Below are positions 1 to 5,253 of a stretch of 5,253 nt of DNA, one piece after another; the first letter of the stretch is position 1, and the number at the start of each line of letters is the position of its first letter. A program made the translations under genes and the position numbers. The stretch is from an uncultured Bacteroidales bacterium (GTDB taxonomy: Bacteria > Bacteroidota > Bacteroidia > Bacteroidales > UBA932): contig CAMHFA010000097.1 in NCBI GenBank assembly GCA_946184255.1, forward strand, positions 1 through 5,253, written 5' to 3'. The notes beneath the pieces were generated by a model, which had not been told where the DNA came from, ran no database searches, and worked only from the letters and a program-made list of their open reading frames with translations.

Positions 1-105
1 GCCCTTGCCCGGAAGTACCACACTACTGTCAGGAAACTCTGCCAGCTTAACGGAATCTCCGAGAGGACAACTCTCCGTCTTGGGAAGAAATTGAGAGTCA
101 AGTAG
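1..105 (+). CDS. C-terminal end of a LysM-domain cell-wall protein (5' end outside window)
   Basis: Frame 1 is open from the first base to a TAG at 103-105, giving 34 residues that read as the second half of a LysM repeat. The pattern is Ala-Arg-Lys-Tyr, then Thr-Val-x-x-Leu-Cys-x-Leu-Asn-Gly-Ile (visible residues 9-19), then Leu-Arg-Leu-Gly-Lys-Lys-Leu-Arg-Val (25-33). LysM is a small peptidoglycan (N-acetylglucosamine)-binding module. In Bacteroidales it often ends secreted wall hydrolases such as glucosaminidases, amidases or NlpC/P60 and CHAP peptidases, but the catalytic part is off the window, so the enzyme class is unknown. The domain ends one residue before the stop, as is usual for a terminal LysM. 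The next gene starts 15 bases downstream on the same strand, so read-through transcription is plausible. The LysM call rests on a short but characteristic pattern. Confidence 0.72.
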   Translation, partial: ALARKYHTTVRKLCQLNGISERTTLRLGKKLRVK

Positions 106-120
106 ACAACTAAACAAATA
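106..120 (+). promoter_or_regulatory. A-rich start context of the receptor gene, no Shine-Dalgarno motif
   Basis: The 15 bases between the LysM stop and the receptor ATG are mostly A, C and T, ending in AAACAAATA directly before ATG. No GGAG-like motif is present. AT-rich, Shine-Dalgarno-free starts are common in Bacteroidota, so this supports ATG 121 as the start. No convincing Bacteroidota -7 box (TAnnTTTG) was found here or in the preceding 105 bases, so any operon promoter probably lies further upstream. Confidence 0.45.
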
Positions 121-3100
121 ATGTCAAGGAAAACCTGCATGGCGATAGCCATATTCCTGCTGTCCTTCCTCCCCGGTTCGGCCCAGAGTGTCGTTGGGGA
201 CGATGGACAGCCGATCCTTTTCAGGGGTCGGGTTTCACGGCGTTACAATTCCGCCACCTTTAATGGTACCCCCTATCTGGATCACACTGGATCGAAGATC
301 GGTACAGTCATCTTCGACGGAGTCATGTATCCCGATGTCCTGATCGACTACGATGCGTCACTTCAGGAAATCAGCGTGAGGCAGGACGAGGACCATGTTT
401 CCATCATTCCGGACAGCCGGCAGATCCCGTGGTTCACTATGGGTGACCGCAAGTTCGTAAACTTACGTTATCTTGGAGTGGACAGTGCTGCCGAGGGTTT
501 TTATGAGGTCCTGATGGATGGCGATATCGCTTTGCTAGACAGGGTCGACAAAAAGATGCTGTCTTTCCCTGGAGACCACAATACAGTCAAGGAATTGGGG
601 TACATCGATCCGGATTACCGTTCGGAACTGATTACCTATTATAAGATCGACCGCAGGCAATGGTCCTTGAAAGACGGTGTCCTTTCAAAGGTTAAGGGAA
701 AGAAAGCTTTCCAAAGGCTCCAGAAACAGATCATCCTGCCTGCTTCAGGGCCCGGACCTGTTGAAAAGGCAGCTGCCCGGTGGCATGAGGTCAGCCGTTC
801 CGCCATCCACGTGGAGACACCTTCAGTCTCTTTCCAGAAGAACAGGAGTGACAGGGAGAGCCTTCCAGAGGGCTATTTCATGAAGGACATGACCGAGGAA
901 CTTGCCCGCTTGGATTCCCTTGAGGAGTCTGTTCGTGCAATGTACCAGAACAAGATTTACCAGATTGGTGATCCAGCGCATCCCCAACGTGGCAAGGTCA
1001 AGGTTTCCGGTACCGTAAGGGATGCAGCTACAGGCCAGCCGCTTCCAGATGTCACTGTCTGGGACGATAATACATCTACTTATGCCCTTACAGATGTCCG
1101 GGGACAGTACTCTATAACGATTCCGGTAGGCGAAAATGTTATCAATTTCAACGAGTTGACAAAGCAGGACATGCACCTTAAAGTCGTTGTCAACGGCCCC
1201 GGAGGACTTGACCTGACCATGACAGAGAGGGTGACCATGCTCAACAGTGCTATGATTTCTGCTGACACCAGGATGAACCACCGCACTGCCAAGATCGGAT
1301 TGGAGAGAGTCAGTATCAAGACGATCAATAAGATCCCTTCTGCTTTCGGCGAGGGGGACCTCCTTCGCGCAGTCTTGACCCTGCCTGGCGTCAAGACCGT
1401 AGGAGAGGCTTCAGGTGGTTTCAACGTCCGCGGAGGTTCCGCAGACCAGAACCTGATCCTTTTTAACGAAGGTACGATCTACAATCCCAGCCACATGTTC
1501 GGTGTCTTTTCGGCATTCAATCCGGACGTGGTGGAAGGCGTCGAGTTGCTCAAGAGTTCCATCCCTGCCGAGTATGGCGGAAGAGTCTCTTCGGTTCTGG
1601 ATGTCAAGGGTAAGGACGGTAGTTTCGAAAAGATCAACGGCTCCCTTGGAATAGGTCTGATGACCAGCCGCCTTCACCTTGAAGGACCTCTGAAGAAAGG
1701 GAAGACTTCCTTCCTCCTTGGTGGACGTATGACTTATTCCGACTGGATGCTCAAGAGGATAAAGAGCAGCAATTACAAGGACGGTACAGCCGATTTCGCC
1801 GACCTCAATTTCGGTCTCACGCATAAGGCTAATGACAACAACACCATCCAGCTTTACGGCTATTGGTCCAAGGACAATTTCTCATTCAGCCCCGACACTA
1901 CCTTCCACTACAACAGCCTGAATGCAGCTCTGAGGTGGAAGCATAAGGGTGCAGGAAGGACGTCATTCTCGTTCAGCACAGGTATTGATCTCTATGGTAA
2001 TACCCTGGATGAGACGCCCTATTCTTCTGAATATGAGGCATTCAACCTGGAAACCGCTATCAACCAGGCTTTCGCGAGACTCAAGTTCGAGACTGCCGGT
2101 GACCATCATGTTGTCAGTTATGGCACCGAGGTCATGGGCTATGCCCTTGAAGGTGGCCACATCAAGCCAATGATCCCCGGTTCAGCTGTCATTGAACGTT
2201 CGCTGGAAACTGAATATGCCCTTCAGCCTTCTGTCTATTTAGGTGATGAATGGACCGCCGGTGAGAGATTCCTTCTGGATTACGGAGTGAGGCTCTCATC
2301 ATTTTATGCTAAGGAGCCAGCTAAGTTCTATGCGGGGCCCGAGTTCAGGCTTTCTGGGAAATATTCAGTCAACAACAACCTTTCTTTAAAGGCTGGCTTC
2401 AATTCCATGAGACAGTATATTCATCTGATCTCAAACACTACGGCAATTTCTCCGATGGACACTTGGAAGCTGTGTGATGAAGATATTCTTCCTGTCGATG
2501 GATGGCAGGCTGCAAGCGGAATGTACTGGACAGTGTTTGACGGGAAGGTTGACCTGTCCCTCGAGGGCTATTGGAAAAACACATGGAATGTGCTGGACTA
2601 CAAGTCGGGCGCAACCCTTGTCATGAATGACCATCTTGCCGATGACCTGGTCCGTACCAAGGGCAAGGCATATGGAGTCGAATTCATGGCCAAAAAGACA
2701 ATTGGCAAGCTAAGCGGTTGGGCATCCTATTCCTATTCCCGTACTTTCCTCAAGGAAATGGAGGATCGTGGCATCAACACGATCAACCGTGGAGAATGGT
2801 ACAGCGCTGCGTATGACAAGCCACACGACTTCAAACTCGTTGCCAATTATGCAATTACCGCCAGGTACAGCCTCTCGGCAAATCTCGACTATTCCACCGG
2901 ACGCCCAGTTACGATACCGGTTGGCTACTATCAGTATGGAGGAGGTTACCGTCTGGCCTATTCGGCTAGGAACAGCTACAGGATTCCGGATTATTTCCGC
3001 CTCGACCTTGCCCTGAACATCGATCCCGGCCATTACCTTAAAGCTCTGACCCATGCTTCCCTTACTTTGGGATGCTACAATGTGACTGGCAGGAAAAACA

Positions 3101-3207
3101 CCTATTCGGTCTTCTACTCTACTGACCAGGGACGCAACCTCAAGGGTTATCGCGTCTGTGTCTTTGCTACCCAGATACCTTATATCAACCTAAACATCCT
3201 CTTCTGA
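121..3207 (+). CDS. TonB-dependent outer-membrane receptor with CarboxypepD_reg-like domain and an extra N-terminal domain
   Basis: This is a complete 1028-residue outer-membrane transporter, which would import a ligand using energy passed on by TonB-ExbBD. Residues 1-21 form a signal peptide (Arg3-Lys4, a hydrophobic core, then Gly-Ser-Ala before Gln22). Residues about 25-210 are an additional domain, with Gly-Thr-Pro-Tyr-Leu at 49-53 and Gly-Phe-Tyr-Glu-Val-Leu at 126-131. It resembles a Bacteroidota-specific secreted domain of unknown function. A charged linker (about 250-290) leads to a carboxypeptidase-D-like beta-sandwich (about 293-378; Val-Ser-Gly-Thr-Val-Arg-Asp at 295-301). The plug covers about 395-500, with Phe-Asn-Val-Arg-Gly-Gly at 434-439, Asn-Pro-Ser-His at 455-458 and Pro-Ala-Glu-Tyr-Gly-Gly-Arg at 482-488. 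The remainder is a beta-barrel ending in Phe, as outer-membrane barrels do. ATG 121 was preferred to Met7 because it supplies the basic signal-peptide N-region. No Shine-Dalgarno motif precedes it. The substrate is unknown; no SusD homologue follows. Confidence 0.93.
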   Translation: MSRKTCMAIAIFLLSFLPGSAQSVVGDDGQPILFRGRVSRRYNSATFNGTPYLDHTGSKIGTVIFDGVMYPDVLIDYDASLQEISVRQDEDHVSIIPDSRQIPWFTMGDRKFVNLRYLGVDSAAEGFYEVLMDGDIALLDRVDKKMLSFPGDHNTVKELGYIDPDYRSELITYYKIDRRQWSLKDGVLSKVKGKKAFQRLQKQIILPASGPGPVEKAAARWHEVSRSAIHVETPSVSFQKNRSDRESLPEGYFMKDMTEELARLDSLEESVRAMYQNKIYQIGDPAHPQRGKVKVSGTVRDAATGQPLPDVTVWDDNTSTYALTDVRGQYSITIPVGENVINFNELTKQDMHLKVVVNGPGGLDLTMTERVTMLNSAMISADTRMNHRTAKIGLERVSIKTINKIPSAFGEGDLLRAVLTLPGVKTVGEASGGFNVRGGSADQNLILFNEGTIYNPSHMFGVFSAFNPDVVEGVELLKSSIPAEYGGRVSSVLDVKGKDGSFEKINGSLGIGLMTSRLHLEGPLKKGKTSFLLGGRMTYSDWMLKRIKSSNYKDGTADFADLNFGLTHKANDNNTIQLYGYWSKDNFSFSPDTTFHYNSLNAALRWKHKGAGRTSFSFSTGIDLYGNTLDETPYSSEYEAFNLETAINQAFARLKFETAGDHHVVSYGTEVMGYALEGGHIKPMIPGSAVIERSLETEYALQPSVYLGDEWTAGERFLLDYGVRLSSFYAKEPAKFYAGPEFRLSGKYSVNNNLSLKAGFNSMRQYIHLISNTTAISPMDTWKLCDEDILPVDGWQAASGMYWTVFDGKVDLSLEGYWKNTWNVLDYKSGATLVMNDHLADDLVRTKGKAYGVEFMAKKTIGKLSGWASYSYSRTFLKEMEDRGINTINRGEWYSAAYDKPHDFKLVANYAITARYSLSANLDYSTGRPVTIPVGYYQYGGGYRLAYSARNSYRIPDYFRLDLALNIDPGHYLKALTHASLTLGCYNVTGRKNTYSVFYSTDQGRNLKGYRVCVFATQIPYINLNILF
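193..750 (+). other. Extra N-terminal domain of the receptor (approximate limits)
   Basis: Residues about 25-210 of the receptor form a unit that ordinary TonB-dependent receptors lack. Visible marks are Gly-Thr-Pro-Tyr-Leu (49-53), Gly-Thr-Val-x-Phe-Asp-Gly-x-x-Tyr followed by a Tyr-Asp-Ala strand, Phe-Tyr-Glu-Val-Leu-Met-Asp-Gly (127-134) and a closing segment with Trp-Ser-Leu-Lys-Asp-Gly (181-186) and Lys-Gly-Lys-Lys (192-195). I recall a similar pattern in stand-alone secreted Bacteroidota proteins of unknown function. It would lie in the periplasm, ahead of the carboxypeptidase-D-like domain. Boundaries are judged by eye. Confidence 0.6.
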
Positions 3208-3209
3208 TG
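3205..3209 (+). promoter_or_regulatory. TGATG stop-start overlap between receptor and lipoprotein genes
   Basis: The receptor stop TGA (3205-3207) shares its last A with the lipoprotein start ATG (3207-3209). Terminating ribosomes could re-initiate here, tying production of the lipoprotein to that of the receptor. No independent ribosome-binding motif is visible in the bases upstream, which fits coupling. Confidence 0.6.
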
Positions 3210-4358
3210 AAAAAGATACTCACTCTGGTCATAGCAGCCTTGACAGCGGTCGGCTGTGTCTATGAATTCACCCCCGACATCAGGCCTGGTGACACCAAGG
3301 GGCTAGTCGTTGAGGGAGACATTCTCATAGGTGATGTGAGCACTTTCACCTTGAGTTGCATCGAGTCCCTGTCAGGAGAAGAGTCTGCTCCTGTTAGAGG
3401 TTGGGTTTGGATCGAGGATGATTCCGGGAAGGAGTATCATCCTGATTCTTCAGACCCTTCAAACACATTCGACATAGACATGAGATCTGCTTCCCCAGAC
3501 AAGCAGTACAGGCTGAGAATACGTCTTGCTTCGCCTCTGACAGGCTCAACTTTCTATTCTTCTGAATGGAGAGAGGTCCAGAAGGCCCCTGTGATAGAGG
3601 ACCTGTCATACACGTGGGACGATGACATCTATTCTGATCCTTACACACATCTTTGGCTCAGCCTTTCATCCACTGAAGGTTCCGGCTGCTTCCGTTGGGA
3701 CTACGAGGAGATCTGGGAGTTCCATGCGGAATTCATGGCCCAATACTATTTTGACACCGCGACCCAGAAGGTAAGGTCCTATGAAGGACGTGTACCACCC
3801 CTTTACAATTGTTGGAGTTATGACAATTCCCATCAGGCAGGGTTAGCCATTGCCAAGAGTACGGGAGGGGAAAGGATTTCAGGTTACAAATTCCTGGATA
3901 TAGACAGGAGGGAACTCAGGATGCAGACGTTGTACTTCATCAAGCTCCAGGCCCGGAATATCTCAGAAGAATGCTATGAGTATCTCCATTCGATAGAAGT
4001 AAACTCTACTTCCACGGGATCTCTCACACAGCCGGATCCGAGCCAGATAATTGGGAACATTTTCTCGGATGATGATCCTCTTGAGGTTGTTTATGGGTAT
4101 ATCGAGGCTTCAAGGGTTTCTGAAAAAAGCATGTACATCTCCGAACTCTTCATCCCGCCAGCAGAGCCGGGAGGGAATCTTCCTCCTCCCATCACATTGT
4201 CTGGAATGATGACCCCACTCTCTCCAGCCGAAGCGTATTCGTTCGATCTGAGGCCCAAGGATTCTCCTGACGTCTGGGTCAACAAGAAATGTGTGGAGTG
4301 TACCGCCCTGGGAGGCACCAAGATTAAACCAGCATTCTGGCCAACACCATCAGAATAA
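3207..4358 (+). CDS. DUF4249-type outer-membrane lipoprotein
   Basis: A 383-residue predicted lipoprotein. It has a short signal peptide (Lys2-Lys3, hydrophobic core) ending in a lipobox-like Thr-Ala-Val-Gly-Cys with Cys17 as the lipidation site. The mature start (Val-Tyr-Glu-Phe-Thr-Pro-Asp), the early Leu-Val-Val-Glu-Gly segment, and the C-terminal Cys-Val-Glu-Cys-Thr followed by Gly-Gly-Thr and Lys-Pro-x-Phe-Trp (Cys362, Cys365) match what I know of DUF4249 proteins, which often sit directly after TonB-dependent receptors in Bacteroidota. The early part (about 33-125) looks beta-rich and Ig-like. The biochemical role of the family is not established. Position and lipidation suggest an outer-membrane partner of the receptor, but that is inference. 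No acidic surface-export signal stands out right after Cys17, so which leaflet face it occupies is open. ATG 3207 overlaps the receptor stop by one base, and there is no Shine-Dalgarno motif, so translational coupling is likely. Confidence 0.85.
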   Translation: MKKILTLVIAALTAVGCVYEFTPDIRPGDTKGLVVEGDILIGDVSTFTLSCIESLSGEESAPVRGWVWIEDDSGKEYHPDSSDPSNTFDIDMRSASPDKQYRLRIRLASPLTGSTFYSSEWREVQKAPVIEDLSYTWDDDIYSDPYTHLWLSLSSTEGSGCFRWDYEEIWEFHAEFMAQYYFDTATQKVRSYEGRVPPLYNCWSYDNSHQAGLAIAKSTGGERISGYKFLDIDRRELRMQTLYFIKLQARNISEECYEYLHSIEVNSTSTGSLTQPDPSQIIGNIFSDDDPLEVVYGYIEASRVSEKSMYISELFIPPAEPGGNLPPPITLSGMMTPLSPAEAYSFDLRPKDSPDVWVNKKCVECTALGGTKIKPAFWPTPSE

Positions 4359-4364
4359 GTCGTT

Positions 4365-5253
4365 ATGAAAAAGATTGCCATTATTGTGACCATCCTTCTG
4401 GGTTTCTTCTGTCAGGATGCTTATTCAGGAGTTACCGAGAGAGTCTGGGTGTCTACTGACAAGGACGTCTACCTTGCCGGGGACATAGTATGGTGTTCGG
4501 TTTTCTCGATAAATCCATCCTCGGGCATATTGTCTTCTGAGAACAGCGTCGCTTACGTGGAATTATCTTCAGATTCCGGACAGCTGGTTTCTGCCAAGAT
4601 TGCATTGGTTGGCGGCAGGGGATCGGGAGCAATCCAGATTCCGCTTTCCGCACCTACCGGCAACTATGCATTGGTAGCCTATACGGCAGCTTCCCGTGGC
4701 AGGGGAGACCTGTCCGAAGATGCAAGGATCCTGTCTGTTTTCAACACTTCCTCTGGAGCCAGGATCAAGGGCGGGGTAGAGATAGTTGAACCTTCCCGTT
4801 ACACTTCCTCCGGAGTTGCCCAGGGCAAATCCTCAGGGTCTGTGGAATTGTTCGTCCAACCTTCCCCGGGGACCTCTTCGACTGCCAGGATATCACTTGA
4901 CAACAGGATGGCCTCAGATGCTACTTTGAGCGTCTCTGTTTTCCATGAAGACGGTTTATTGTCACCGTCCGGAAAGACCTTCGTGGATTTTGTCGACTCC
5001 AGGTACGTTCCGTTTGAGGGTAATTCTGAAGATAAGGACGGTGAGACCTTTCATGGACGCCTTTTCGGTGCTGACGCATCATCGGTAATGGCAGACATGG
5101 AACTTCTTGCAGTCGCTGCATTCCCTGGTTACGCCGAGGATGTCTATGCGGGAAAGATTGCAGCAGATGGAACAGTCAGCTTCCGTACCGGAAATCTGTA
5201 CGGCAAACGCGATATGGTCTGTGAGATAATCGGGATGGATGATTCAAAGGAAT
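4365..5253 (+). CDS. Secreted protein with MG2-like N-terminal domain (3' end outside window)
   Basis: An open frame starts at ATG 4365, 6 bases after the lipoprotein stop, and stays open to the window end (296 codons visible). Residues 1-21 form a type I signal peptide: Lys2-Lys3, a hydrophobic stretch, then Ala-Tyr-Ser before Gly22. Residues about 25-110 resemble the MG2 beta-sandwich of alpha-2-macroglobulin-like proteins: Ser-Thr-Asp-Lys-Asp-Val-Tyr-Leu-Ala-Gly-Asp (30-40), Val-Trp at 42-43, and a closing Pro-Thr-Gly-Asn-Tyr-x-Leu-x-Ala-Tyr-Thr motif. A second beta-rich part at about 157-205 contains Leu-Ser-Val-Ser-Val. Bacteroidota proteins of this kind commonly run to 700-900 residues, and some end in a TonB-receptor-plug-like domain, but that portion is not visible here. 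No thioester motif is seen in the visible part, and Cys16 is not a convincing lipobox. Placement suggests a periplasmic or surface accessory to the receptor and lipoprotein; the role is unknown. Confidence 0.8.
   Translation, partial: MKKIAIIVTILLGFFCQDAYSGVTERVWVSTDKDVYLAGDIVWCSVFSINPSSGILSSENSVAYVELSSDSGQLVSAKIALVGGRGSGAIQIPLSAPTGNYALVAYTAASRGRGDLSEDARILSVFNTSSGARIKGGVEIVEPSRYTSSGVAQGKSSGSVELFVQPSPGTSSTARISLDNRMASDATLSVSVFHEDGLLSPSGKTFVDFVDSRYVPFEGNSEDKDGETFHGRLFGADASSVMADMELLAVAAFPGYAEDVYAGKIAADGTVSFRTGNLYGKRDMVCEIIGMDDSKE

Noticed and set aside
139..141. Alternative receptor start at Met7
   Set aside because: It would remove the basic residues Arg3-Lys4 from the signal peptide, and ATG 121 has the typical A-rich upstream context.
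823..1281. Antisense open frame of 152 residues
   Set aside because: It lies fully inside the receptor gene opposite its linker and carboxypeptidase-D-like domain. It shows no domain pattern or signal peptide, while the sense protein is clearly conserved.
1411..1824. Antisense open frame of 137 residues
   Set aside because: It is opposite the plug and early barrel, whose sense-strand motifs are strong. The antisense translation resembles no family.
2710..3054. Antisense open frame of 114 residues and an overlapping sense-strand frame of 82 residues
   Set aside because: Both lie within the receptor barrel and look like by-products of its codon use.
4169..4190. Purine-rich then pyrimidine-rich stretch that could pair as a hairpin
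   Set aside because: The pairing is imperfect and lies inside the lipoprotein coding sequence, where it encodes a Pro-Gly-Gly and Pro-Pro-Pro loop. There is no following T-run, so it is not a terminator.
3207..4358. SusD/RagB identity for the lipoprotein after the receptor
   Set aside because: At 383 residues it is shorter than usual SusD proteins, appears beta-rich rather than helical TPR-like, and its ends match DUF4249 instead.
4365..4430. Lipobox at Cys16 of the MG2-like protein
   Set aside because: The residue before Cys is Phe, which signal peptidase II substrates do not normally have, and a good type I site (Ala-Tyr-Ser) follows at 19-21.
4453..5121. Two antisense open frames (4453-4653 and 4921-5121)
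   Set aside because: They fall inside the forward MG2-like gene, which has a signal peptide, a proper start just after the lipoprotein stop and a recognisable domain. The antisense translations are basic, low-complexity shadows.

Overview
The window looks like chromosomal DNA from a member of the Bacteroidota, most likely order Bacteroidales. The evidence is a TonB-dependent receptor with an N-terminal carboxypeptidase-D-like domain, a DUF4249-type lipoprotein, no Shine-Dalgarno motifs before any start, A-rich start contexts, and roughly balanced GC with frequent AGG arginine codons. Genus cannot be assigned from this stretch.

Layout: four same-strand genes are packed almost without gaps. 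Positions 1-105 hold the C-terminal end of a LysM peptidoglycan-binding protein. After 15 bases, 121-3207 encodes a complete 1028-residue TonB-dependent outer-membrane receptor. It carries an extra N-terminal domain of about 190 residues ahead of the usual carboxypeptidase-D-like domain, plug and barrel. Its stop codon shares one base with the start of a 383-residue DUF4249-type lipoprotein (3207-4358). After 6 bases, a secreted protein with a macroglobulin (MG2)-like N-terminal domain begins at 4365 and runs off the window end still open. No strand change, terminator-like hairpin, RNA gene, insertion sequence or CRISPR array was seen, and no stretch over 20 bases lacks a gene.

How the genes may work together: the receptor, lipoprotein and MG2-like protein are probably co-transcribed and together look like a cell-envelope module. 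The receptor would span the outer membrane and be energised by TonB. The lipoprotein would be a partner on the outer membrane, occupying the gene position that SusD-like proteins hold in polysaccharide systems, although it is not a SusD homologue. The third protein would act in the periplasm or at the cell surface. The substrate cannot be read from the sequence: no enzyme, sugar-binding protein, haem or siderophore gene, or regulator lies in the window. The upstream LysM gene may be co-transcribed, but a functional link is not shown.
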